DNA of 64,000 nt from the IMG/VR virus record IMGVR_UViG_3300007538_000020, positions 30,982 to 94,981 of that record; one strand, 5' to 3'. This DNA is from a virus. Shown piece by piece: positions 8,030-14,739 of the stretch (position 1 is its first letter; every line of letters begins with the position of its first letter). The notes under the pieces were generated by a model. The model did no database searches, was not told the origin of the DNA, and worked only from the letters and a program-made list of their open reading frames with translations. The position numbers and the translations under genes were made by a program.

Positions 8030-8828
8030 GATAGGATTGAGATTTAATAAAGATAAGATTAGACATGATTTATTACCACCTTTTGCTATTAATGAAGTAG
8101 CTAAAGTATTAACATTTGGAGCTACTAAATATGAACCCAGAAATTGGGAAAAAGGATTAAGTTGGACAAGTACTTTAGCTAGTTTAAAAAGGCATTTAAA
8201 TCTTCTTGAACAAAGAGAAGATTATGATAAAGAATCTAATATGTTACATGCTGCTCATATAGCTACTAACGCATTAATGTTATTAGAGTTTTATAAAATA
8301 GCTCCTCAATTTGATGATAGACCGCTAAGAACTTTAGATCAACAATTTACCTTAGATATAGATGATGTTATATGTAGTTGGATGGATGCTTGGACAGATA
8401 GATTTAATCTTCCAAAAACTAATAACTCCTGGTATTTTGATAGAAATATTCTAGATAGATTTAAAGAATTAGCTAATAATAAAGAATTAGATGAATTTTA
8501 TTTATCTTTAAAACCTTTAATTGATCCTAAAGATTTACCATTTGAACCTCATTCTTATGTAACTAGTAGACCTGTTGATTCTGAAATAACAGAGAAATGG
8601 TTAGATATGCATGGGTTTCCAACAAGACCTGTTATAACTGTAGGATTAAATGGTTCTAAAGTAGATGCTATTAAATCTACAGGATGTAAAATACATGTTG
8701 ATGATAGTTATCGTAACTATCTAGATCTAACTAAAAACGGAATCTGTTGTTATTTATTTGATAGACCATGGAATCATAAATACGATGTTGGTTTTAAAAG
8801 AATATATTCTTTAAATGATTTAAAATAG
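8019..8828 (+). CDS. Fusion: dATP/dGTP diphosphohydrolase-like domain plus HAD 5'(3')-deoxyribonucleotidase
   Basis: A 269-residue two-domain enzyme. Residues 1-95 match the phage dATP/dGTP diphosphohydrolase (MazG-like, all-alpha) family: GLRFNKDKIRHDLLPP, LTFGATKYEPRNWEKG, SLKRHLNLLEQRED, HAAHIATNALMLLE. Members of this family cleave dNTP to dNMP and pyrophosphate; MazZ of cyanophage S-2L acts on dGTP. Residues 108-269 are a HAD phosphatase: DIDD (nucleophile Asp113, acid/base Asp115), VTSRP (motif II, about 181-185), Lys214 (motif III) and HVDDS (Asp228/Asp229). This fits a 5'(3')-deoxyribonucleotidase. The fusion would run two consecutive steps, dNTP to dNMP to deoxynucleoside. Substrate specificity is not visible. 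It ends one base into the next gene. Confidence 0.88.
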   Translation: MSNEIGLRFNKDKIRHDLLPPFAINEVAKVLTFGATKYEPRNWEKGLSWTSTLASLKRHLNLLEQREDYDKESNMLHAAHIATNALMLLEFYKIAPQFDDRPLRTLDQQFTLDIDDVICSWMDAWTDRFNLPKTNNSWYFDRNILDRFKELANNKELDEFYLSLKPLIDPKDLPFEPHSYVTSRPVDSEITEKWLDMHGFPTRPVITVGLNGSKVDAIKSTGCKIHVDDSYRNYLDLTKNGICCYLFDRPWNHKYDVGFKRIYSLNDLK

Positions 8829-9070
8829 TGAATATAAAAAATTTATTTTATGTTCCTATTAAGTTAGAAAGTATCTATAAAAGTAAATTCTCTAGTTTTA
8901 AATATGATTATATATTATATTGTAAATATAGAAGTGATTACGTTATAGATACTTTCTTAACTAAAAAACAAGTTAAAGATTTAATAGGAATAGATAACTA
9001 CAAATTATTAATTAATAAAAAACAAAATAAATTTAATATTCACTATAAACAATTAAGAAATTATGAGTAG
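8828..9070 (+). CDS. Small unknown protein
   Basis: An 80-residue basic, tyrosine-rich protein with no recognisable domain. The start is GTG, whose G is the last base of the preceding TAG stop (8826-8828), so translation is probably by re-initiation. It ends overlapping the next ATG by eight bases. The composition (Lys/Tyr/Phe) would suit nucleic acid or protein binding, but there is no motif to support a function. Confidence 0.65.
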   Translation: MNIKNLFYVPIKLESIYKSKFSSFKYDYILYCKYRSDYVIDTFLTKKQVKDLIGIDNYKLLINKKQNKFNIHYKQLRNYE

Positions 9071-9362
9071 TAAAAAAATATTATCAGCACAAGATAAATT
9101 AAATAATTTATTAAAAGATAGTAATTATAGATGTAATTTTGCAATGAAATCAGGTTTAAATATTTATATAACTAGGTTTAAAAATAAATTAGATGATGCT
9201 ATTATAGTTACAACTTCTAATTTAGAAAGTGATGTTAATTATCTAATAGCTAATTATAATAAAGCAACAAGAAAAAAAAGAATACAAAGATTAAAGAAAT
9301 TAGAAGAATTCTATAATGCTTATGAAGATAAAATAACAGATATATTAAATGAAAGTAATTAA
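9063..9362 (+). CDS. Small helical unknown protein
   Basis: A 99-residue protein with a basic central helix (NKATRKKRIQRLKKLEEFY, about residues 66-84) and a charged C-terminal helix. The first half has short predicted strands (LNIYITRF, AIIVTTS). No family is recognised. It overlaps both neighbours (8 and 14 bases), consistent with a compact early operon of host-interaction or accessory genes. Confidence 0.7.
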   Translation: MSSKKILSAQDKLNNLLKDSNYRCNFAMKSGLNIYITRFKNKLDDAIIVTTSNLESDVNYLIANYNKATRKKRIQRLKKLEEFYNAYEDKITDILNESN

Positions 9363-9558
9363 AGAATATAAGTTTCCATCTTTATATAAAGTAGTTACTT
9401 TAAGAAAGAACAATATAATGACAGTAAAAACTGTAAAGTATTATACCTTAGATGGTAAAACAGAAGTTAATTCAAATTATTATCATAAACTTGATAACGA
9501 ATTGAGTAAAAAAGAAAGAGAGTTTTTATTAAAAAAAAATCTAAATAATGAGACGTAA
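9349..9558 (+). CDS. Small unknown protein
   Basis: A 69-residue basic protein starting at ATG inside the end of the previous gene. It has two short strand-like segments (YKVVTLRKN, MTVKTVKYYTL) followed by a charged helix. No motif points to a function. Overlap with both neighbours and the same base composition support it as a real gene. Confidence 0.6.
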   Translation: MKVIKEYKFPSLYKVVTLRKNNIMTVKTVKYYTLDGKTEVNSNYYHKLDNELSKKEREFLLKKNLNNET

Positions 9559-10084
9559 ATTTAATGTTGGTGATTTTGTTACAATAAATGCTAAAGGATT
9601 TAAACTAATTAAAGATTTACCAAATGCTTTAGAAATTTATAATCAAAAAACAAAAGTTCAAATTGTTGAGTATGTAAATAGATATGATTATAATCCTTAT
9701 AAAGTATGTATAAATAATAAATATATTTATTTTAAATCAGATGAATTAGATAAAATAGAATTAAAAGGAGATATATCAATAGATACTAAAGTAAAAAACA
9801 AACAAAATTATTTAGACTTAAGTAGAAAACTACAAAAGTTAAAAGTAAATAATGAAGAGTTAGAAGAATTAAAAAAACAAAATGATTCAGAAATTTTAGA
9901 AATTGAAAATAAATTAAAATTTCTAAGAGATTTTGGATTAGGTTCTTTTGATGATAAACAATATAGAGGTATTACTAAAATAACAGGATTTATTTCAAAG
10001 ATTAATTTTATTAGTAATCCTAATCAAAGAATGTCACTTTACAATGAATTAATTAAACATTGTAAACAAATAAAAATTGAATAA
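9548..10084 (+). CDS. Unknown protein with SH3/KOW-like N-terminus and coiled coil
   Basis: A 178-residue protein. The N-terminus, RRKFNVGDFVTINAKG, followed by strand-like segments up to about residue 75, resembles small SH3-like or KOW barrels that typically start with a VGD turn. Residues about 85-125 form a Lys/Glu-rich coiled coil. The C-terminal part (about 130-178) is helical. No catalytic residues are visible. It overlaps the preceding gene by 11 bases. Family assignment is uncertain; the SH3-like reading is inference from pattern only. Confidence 0.7.
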   Translation: MRRKFNVGDFVTINAKGFKLIKDLPNALEIYNQKTKVQIVEYVNRYDYNPYKVCINNKYIYFKSDELDKIELKGDISIDTKVKNKQNYLDLSRKLQKLKVNNEELEELKKQNDSEILEIENKLKFLRDFGLGSFDDKQYRGITKITGFISKINFISNPNQRMSLYNELIKHCKQIKIE

Positions 10085-10104
10085 AATATAATAAATTTAA
10101 CAAA

Positions 10105-10434
10105 TTGAATTTAAACGATTATCAAACATTTGTAAAAGAAATTTCAGTATATCCTAATGTAGGTGAAAATATAATATATCCTGTATTAGGATTATGTGGT
10201 GAAACTGGAGAAGTAGCTGAAAAGATTAAAAAAGTTATCAGAGATAACAATGGTGTTATTACAAAAGAAAAGCAGATAGAAATAGGAAAAGAATTAGGAG
10301 ATGTTATTTGGTATATAGCTGCTATTTGTAATGAATTAAAACTTGATTTATCTGATGTTCTTTTAGCTAATATGGAGAAATTAAATTCCAGAAAAGATAG
10401 AGACAAATTACAAGGTAACGGAGATAATAGATAA
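10105..10434 (+). CDS. MazG-like nucleotide pyrophosphohydrolase
   Basis: A 109-residue single-domain MazG-type enzyme, which hydrolyses (d)NTPs to monophosphates and pyrophosphate. The metal-binding pattern is clear: GLCGETGEVAEKI (about residues 29-41) and KELGDVIWYI (about 63-72), i.e. ExxE followed by ExxD on a four-helix fold. The start is TTG at 10105, because no ATG or GTG precedes the conserved region in frame. It lies 20 bases after its upstream neighbour. Together with the fusion protein at 8.0-8.8 kb and the MazG-like gene at 13.9 kb it makes three such activities in the operon. Confidence 0.85.
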   Translation: MNLNDYQTFVKEISVYPNVGENIIYPVLGLCGETGEVAEKIKKVIRDNNGVITKEKQIEIGKELGDVIWYIAAICNELKLDLSDVLLANMEKLNSRKDRDKLQGNGDNR

Positions 10435-10439
10435 TAGAT

Positions 10440-10769
10440 ATGAACTTAATAATATTATTTGTAATAGCATTTATACAAAATATGGTTTTTACTTGGGTAA
10501 GTAGAAGTCGTAATAGTGGTAATGTAAATAAACATATGATTGCTTCTATATGTAGCAATTTAATTTGGTTTATATGTAACTTTTTTATACTTTTTCCAGA
10601 AATATTAAAAACAGTACAAGAAGGAAGTATATTAGATAGAGTTTTAGTTTTAATAATTTATACTATAGCAACATCGTTAGGTTCTGTAGTAATGATGAAA
10701 GTAAATTTAGGACATTGGTATATACCTTTTTTAACTGAAAATGGAAAAGATAAAGTAGGAGAAAGATAA
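10440..10769 (+). CDS. Three-helix membrane protein
   Basis: A 109-residue integral membrane protein with hydrophobic segments near residues 1-20, 36-55 and 67-85. A short positive loop (SRSRNSGN) follows the first helix and the tail is charged. The family is unknown. Size and topology are compatible with a holin or a superinfection-exclusion protein, but the gene is far from the endolysin and nothing specific supports either role. Confidence 0.7.
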   Translation: MNLIILFVIAFIQNMVFTWVSRSRNSGNVNKHMIASICSNLIWFICNFFILFPEILKTVQEGSILDRVLVLIIYTIATSLGSVVMMKVNLGHWYIPFLTENGKDKVGER

Positions 10770-10793
10770 TGAATATATTTATAATAAGTAAAA

Positions 10794-11153
10794 ATGAAAT
10801 TAAATAAATCAGAAATAGAAGCATTAGCTAATAAAATATATGATGAATATAATGTAGAGAGAAACAAAACTATTAAAGCTGAAGAACAATCTGCTTTAGA
10901 AAAATATAAAAAAACCAAACAGTATTCTTTAATAGAACAATTAAAAAAAGAATTACCAGAAGGAATAGATTTATATTTTAAAAAACAAGGATTGAGTAGA
11001 GATTATCCTTATATGTTTGATATAAATTATACTATTAAATCAAGATATATGAGTTTAAGTGCTATAAAAGATGCTATAGTTTTAGCTCAATTAGATAACT
11101 CTAATATTAATGACATTATAGCTACTGTAAAAAAACAATTAATAAGTAATTAA
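10794..11153 (+). CDS. Unknown helical protein
   Basis: A 119-residue soluble, mostly helical protein. The N-terminal part looks amphipathic (IEALANKIYDEYNVERNK). A central stretch PEGIDLYFKKQGLSRDYPY is followed by a helix AIKDAIVLAQL. No known family. It lies 24 bases after the membrane protein gene, within the same transcription unit. Confidence 0.7.
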   Translation: MKLNKSEIEALANKIYDEYNVERNKTIKAEEQSALEKYKKTKQYSLIEQLKKELPEGIDLYFKKQGLSRDYPYMFDINYTIKSRYMSLSAIKDAIVLAQLDNSNINDIIATVKKQLISN

Positions 11154-11183
11154 TAAAACTTTAATAATTTTAAATTTTAATGT

Positions 11184-11435
11184 ATGATTGGTTTTTTAAT
11201 ATGTTTATTACTCATCCTTGGATTTTTTTATTTAAAAGATTGGGATGAGTCTGAGATGCTTAAATCTAGTTTGTTATTTAAGATATCTTCTTTAGAACAT
11301 AAATTAATAGCAGAGAAATATAATAATGAAGTGTTACAAAAAGAATTAACACTTAAAAAGAAAGAAATAAAACAACTATATAAAACTATAGAAGAGTTAA
11401 ATAAAAACAACATTGAAGATATTTTATTAGAATAA
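11184..11435 (+). CDS. Small membrane-anchored coiled-coil protein (spanin-like topology)
   Basis: An 83-residue protein with one N-terminal transmembrane segment (residues 2-17, IGFLICLLLILGFFYL) and a long charged coiled coil from about residue 28 to the C-terminus. This topology is that of Rz-type inner-membrane spanin subunits and of small phage membrane proteins. The next gene starts one base after its stop and also carries a single N-terminal membrane segment. A lysis role is inference. Confidence 0.65.
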   Translation: MIGFLICLLLILGFFYLKDWDESEMLKSSLLFKISSLEHKLIAEKYNNEVLQKELTLKKKEIKQLYKTIEELNKNNIEDILLE

Positions 11436-11436
11436 A

Positions 11437-12075
11437 ATGAATGATGAAGGAATAAATATAAATATTAAAGATTCTTTGGATAATAAATATACTCCTTGGT
11501 TTTTAATAGCTATTTTAATAATAGTAATAATACTAATGAAACAATGTGATGGTGTTAAAAAAGTAGAAGACTTTGTATGTAATTGTGATGAAAGTTATTA
11601 TGAGTTAAGAACTGTATATAGAGATACAGGTTCAGTAGAAAAAATTTACATACCAGAAAGAGATACTTTATTTGATACTGTTTTATTAGATAGATTTATT
11701 ACTATTCCTCAAGAAGTAGATACCCAGGCTATAATAGAAGATTACTTTAGAGTATATACTTGTAGAGATAGTTTTTTAGCTAATGATATTAAAGCTTATC
11801 TATATGATACTATAGGTATGAATAGAATATTATCAAGAAAGTGGGAACTTCAAAACTTGAGAGAAACATCTATTATACAACCAATTAAGAAACCCAAGTT
11901 TCAAGTTTATGTTGGTATGGGATTATCTAGTAGACATAAACTACCTATAAGAGCTGATATAAATCCTTCTTTAGCATTTAAAACTAAAACAGATTTATTA
12001 TTAACTTTTAATTATGGAGTATTTGAAAATAGAATACAGGCAACTGTATATTATAAAATTAAGTTTAGAAAATGA
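11437..12075 (+). CDS. Membrane-anchored protein with beta-rich C-terminus
   Basis: A 212-residue protein. It has a short cytoplasmic N-terminus, one transmembrane segment (about residues 21-37), Cys residues just after it (QCDG, CNCDE), and a helical region to about residue 150. A C-terminal strand-rich block with alternating hydrophobic residues (FQVYVGMGLSSR, LLLTFNYGVF, RIQATVYYKI) follows. The strands look like beta-hairpins that might contact the outer membrane. It might therefore be an envelope-spanning or spanin-like protein, but no family is recognised. It follows the small coiled-coil protein by one base and overlaps the next small gene by four bases. Confidence 0.65.
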   Translation: MNDEGININIKDSLDNKYTPWFLIAILIIVIILMKQCDGVKKVEDFVCNCDESYYELRTVYRDTGSVEKIYIPERDTLFDTVLLDRFITIPQEVDTQAIIEDYFRVYTCRDSFLANDIKAYLYDTIGMNRILSRKWELQNLRETSIIQPIKKPKFQVYVGMGLSSRHKLPIRADINPSLAFKTKTDLLLTFNYGVFENRIQATVYYKIKFRK

Positions 12076-12200
12076 TAGAAATATTAAATTTTATTTTTAG
12101 TAGCTTTTGGATATGGTTAGGAACTTTTTTACTTTTAGGAGTAATTAGTTTAGGAATTTATAACTTATTCGGAAGTATTATAAAAGCAATAAGAAGATGA
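12072..12200 (+). CDS. Small membrane protein, 42 residues
   Basis: A short gene nested between two larger genes through ATGA overlaps on both sides (12072-12075 and 12197-12200), a strong sign of a real translationally coupled gene. It encodes 42 residues with one long hydrophobic helix (about residues 9-33) and a basic tail ending KAIRR. The family is unknown. It could be a holin-like or membrane-signalling peptide. Confidence 0.6.
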   Translation: MIEILNFIFSSFWIWLGTFLLLGVISLGIYNLFGSIIKAIRR

Positions 12201-12931
12201 GCACTTTCGTAATAGGAGATATTCATGGAAATTTAAAATCTTTAAATCAGATTTTAGAAAGAGCTAACATAACCAAGGAGGATACATTGATCTTTCTTGG
12301 TGACTATGTTGATAGATTTCCTGAAAGCGCAGAAGTAATACATAGATTAATTGAATTACAAGAAACTAATCCTTGTATATTTATAATGGGTAATCATGAT
12401 ATTTGGCTTAAAGATTATTTAAATAAAGGTATAGCTCCTAATTTATGGATAACTCAAGGAGGAAGAGAAACTATAGAATCTTATCAAAAATATTTTGACA
12501 ATAAAGAATTTATAGAAATGCACCGTAAGTTTTTAAATAATATGAAACCATATTATGTTGATAATAAGAATAGAATATTTGTTCATGGAGGGTTTACATC
12601 TTATAGAGGTATAGAACATGAACCTTATCATACTAATTATTATTGGGATAGAACTTTAGTTCAATTAGCTTATTATTATTCTAAGTTATTAGAAAAAAAT
12701 GATAACACTCCAATACCTAAAATATTAAATACTTTTAATGAACTATATTTAGGACATACTAGTACTATAAGTTGGAATGATGAAAATGGTGAACCAATAA
12801 CTACTCCTATAAAAATGTATAATGTTTGGAATTTAGATACAGGAGGGGGGTATAAAGGTAAACTAACAATAATGAATATAGACAGTAAAGAATACTGGCA
12901 ATCTGATAATGTAGAAACTTTGTACACATGA
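12197..12931 (+). CDS. PPP-family metallophosphoesterase (serine/threonine phosphatase-like)
   Basis: A 244-residue calcineurin-like phosphoesterase. All metal-binding motifs are present in order: GDIHG (residues 7-11), GDYVDR (about 35-40), GNHD (about 66-69), VHGGF (about 135) and GHTST (about 186). This arrangement is that of phage lambda protein phosphatase and bacterial diadenosine tetraphosphatases. The likely role is dephosphorylating proteins or nucleotide signals in the infected host. It starts in an ATGA overlap with a small membrane gene and ends in an ATGA overlap with another. No membrane segment of its own. Confidence 0.9.
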   Translation: MSTFVIGDIHGNLKSLNQILERANITKEDTLIFLGDYVDRFPESAEVIHRLIELQETNPCIFIMGNHDIWLKDYLNKGIAPNLWITQGGRETIESYQKYFDNKEFIEMHRKFLNNMKPYYVDNKNRIFVHGGFTSYRGIEHEPYHTNYYWDRTLVQLAYYYSKLLEKNDNTPIPKILNTFNELYLGHTSTISWNDENGEPITTPIKMYNVWNLDTGGGYKGKLTIMNIDSKEYWQSDNVETLYT

Positions 12932-13101
12932 AAAGATTAAAATCAACTATTTTTATACTTGCTATAATTATGTTATTATCAATAATTATTTTAATAATAT
13001 TAAGTTTTTATCAAATAGTTAATGTGGGAGTTGCTGGTATAATATCTATAGCATTAATTTATATAAGTTATTTTTTACTTGAAACACATAAAAAATTATA
13101 A
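12928..13101 (+). CDS. Small membrane protein, 57 residues, two helices
   Basis: A short gene starting in the ATGA overlap with the phosphatase stop and ending exactly before the next ATG. The 57-residue product has a basic N-terminus (MKRLKS), a hydrophobic helix (about 7-27), a short loop (QIVNVG), a second helix (about 32-50) and a basic tail (HKKL). Two helices and this size fit a class II holin topology, but the endolysin is 34 kb away on the other strand. The family is unknown. Confidence 0.6.
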   Translation: MKRLKSTIFILAIIMLLSIIILIILSFYQIVNVGVAGIISIALIYISYFLLETHKKL

Positions 13102-13425
13102 ATGAGTCTTAAACAAGATTTAATTAAGTTATTAGCTAATAACAAAATAGAAGTTAAATACACAGATGTTATAATAAACAATTATAATACTACAGGATTA
13201 AATACAATTGATTTATTTTTTAGATATAAAGAAGCTAAAGTTTTTTATTTATATACATGGTATACTAAAGGAAATACAGTTAATGCTAAATTAACTATAG
13301 ATAATATGAATAAATTAAATGCTTCTGATTTAGAAAAAATAAATCATATTTTATTTGCTTCTAAAGTGTTAATAGAACAAGAAGTAAAAACAATTAAAGA
13401 TGGACAACAACAACATATTGTCTAA
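13102..13425 (+). CDS. Unknown protein
   Basis: A 107-residue soluble alpha/beta protein. It has an N-terminal helix, strand-like segments (NTIDLFFRYK, KVFYLYTWY), then a C-terminal helix rich in Lys and Glu. No recognised family. It overlaps the following HD-like gene by 26 bases, so its C-terminal residues are read in another frame from the N-terminus of that gene. Confidence 0.68.
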   Translation: MSLKQDLIKLLANNKIEVKYTDVIINNYNTTGLNTIDLFFRYKEAKVFYLYTWYTKGNTVNAKLTIDNMNKLNASDLEKINHILFASKVLIEQEVKTIKDGQQQHIV

Positions 13426-13879
13426 ATTAGAAAAACTAGATGCTATATTATCTCATATAAATAATGTAAGAGATAATTGTTTAAAGTTAGGTAAATATCT
13501 AATTAAAAATAATAGAGAACAATTAGGTTTATTGCTAATAGCTAATTCTCAAATACATGATCATTCTAAATTTTTTGGAATAGAATGGGATAATATAGCA
13601 GATAGACATGGTAATCCAGAATTAATTAAAGTAACAGTATTCCATCATAATCATACTAATATGCATCATCCAGAATATTGGGGTAGTATTCATAATATGC
13701 CTGATGTATATTTAGCTGAAATGGTTTGTGATTGGAAAGCTAGAAGTAATGAATTTGGAGGAGATTTAATTGATTGGGTTACTAATAAAGCTACTATTAG
13801 ATTTAAATTTACTTTAGATGATTTAGTAGGAATTAAAATAAAAGAATTTTTAAATATAATATTAGAAAAACAATTTTAA
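13400..13879 (+). CDS. DUF5662-like His-rich (HD-like) protein
   Basis: A 159-residue protein matching the phage/bacterial DUF5662 pattern: IHDHSKF (His53, Asp54, His55), then HHNHTNMHHPEYWG (several His within residues 82-95), MPDVYLAEMVCDWKA (about 100-114). The histidines and aspartates are arranged as in helical metal-binding HD-like phosphohydrolases. Enzymatic activity of this family is not established to my knowledge, so a nucleotide phosphohydrolase role is inference. It neighbours a MazG-like gene that begins at its last stop-codon base, consistent with nucleotide metabolism. Confidence 0.7.
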   Translation: MDNNNILSKLEKLDAILSHINNVRDNCLKLGKYLIKNNREQLGLLLIANSQIHDHSKFFGIEWDNIADRHGNPELIKVTVFHHNHTNMHHPEYWGSIHNMPDVYLAEMVCDWKARSNEFGGDLIDWVTNKATIRFKFTLDDLVGIKIKEFLNIILEKQF

Positions 13880-14175
13880 TGAAAAAAGCTAAATTAAAAG
13901 TAATAAAAACATTAATAGAAACTAATGATTTGAATTATAATAAACTTAAAGCAGCAGAAGAACTTCAAGAATTATCATTAGCTTTAACTCAACAACTTTT
14001 AAAACCTACGAGAATAACTGATGAAGCAGTTATAGATGAAATAGGAGATGTTTGGATTAGGATGCAAATTCTTATGAAGTTATATGATAAGAAAAAAGTT
14101 AATGATAGAATAGTTTATAAGTTAAATAAATTTTCTGAATACTTTGATAAAAGATTATATAAAGGAAGTATTTAA
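13879..14175 (+). CDS. MazG-like pyrophosphohydrolase, divergent
   Basis: A 98-residue all-helical protein with the MazG signature pair KAAEELQELSLAL (about residues 23-35) and DEIGDVWIRM (about 53-62), i.e. EExxE followed by ExxD. It is shorter than classic MazG and lacks other domains. It would hydrolyse nucleoside triphosphates or similar pyrophosphates. It begins at the final base of the DUF5662-like gene stop codon, so the two are tightly coupled. It is the third member of this fold in the operon. Confidence 0.78.
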   Translation: MKKAKLKVIKTLIETNDLNYNKLKAAEELQELSLALTQQLLKPTRITDEAVIDEIGDVWIRMQILMKLYDKKKVNDRIVYKLNKFSEYFDKRLYKGSI

Positions 14176-14186
14176 TAATAAAAAAC

Positions 14187-14669
14187 ATGAAATTAAAAAC
14201 AAACAGTTGGCATAGTAGATATTATATGTATTTCTACGATTTGCGAGATTTTGAATTACCAAAAGATTATTGTACATATTTTTGGAAGTTGTCTTTTGCT
14301 ATTCTTTTATTTATATTACCTCTATTATCTTTACCAGCATTATTATTTGTATTTTTGTTTGATAAAAGAAATATAGATAGAATTTCTTTAAAAGAATGTT
14401 TACTAATGACTTTTTTTGGAAATATAATATTTTCTGTTTTTGGTATTGTAGGATATGAGTTTTATAGTGATTTTTATCATGCTTTAATGGCATTTCTTAT
14501 AATAATAGGTATTTTAATATTTATTATTCTTGGTGCTGTTGGATATATGTTCGTTACATCAGAAGAGTTAAAAGAATCAATATCCGATGTAGTTGAAGAT
14601 AATCTAATATATAAGAAATATAAATCATTTAAAGAAAAGAATTGTCCTATAATAGAATGGGATAAATAA
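14187..14669 (+). CDS. Phage membrane protein
   Basis: A 160-residue protein with an aromatic N-terminal region (WHSRYYMYFYDLRDFELP, then YCTYFWKLS) typical of a widespread but uncharacterised phage membrane protein. It has hydrophobic segments near residues 33-58, 72-88 and 95-122. The C-terminus is charged and cytoplasmic (EELKESISDVVEDN). It is the last gene of the plus-strand operon and is followed by a strong terminator. Confidence 0.72.
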   Translation: MKLKTNSWHSRYYMYFYDLRDFELPKDYCTYFWKLSFAILLFILPLLSLPALLFVFLFDKRNIDRISLKECLLMTFFGNIIFSVFGIVGYEFYSDFYHALMAFLIIIGILIFIILGAVGYMFVTSEELKESISDVVEDNLIYKKYKSFKEKNCPIIEWDK

Positions 14670-14683
14670 TTAATATAAACAAT

Positions 14684-14721
14684 AAAAAAGTCCGTTGAAA
14701 CCAATCAACGGACTTTTTTTT
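14684..14721. terminator. Bidirectional intrinsic terminator between convergent operons
   Basis: A perfect 9-bp stem GTCCGTTGA/TCAACGGAC (14690-14698 and 14705-14713) with a six-base loop, flanked by six A on the left and eight T on the right. The symmetric flanks let it terminate plus-strand transcripts ending after 14669 and minus-strand transcripts ending after 14740. Confidence 0.92.
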
Positions 14722-14739
14722 ACCCCTATCAATTAATGT

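Noticed and set aside
10769-10808. A 12-codon frame between the membrane protein and the next gene
   Set aside because: Far too short, and it runs out of frame into the following gene.
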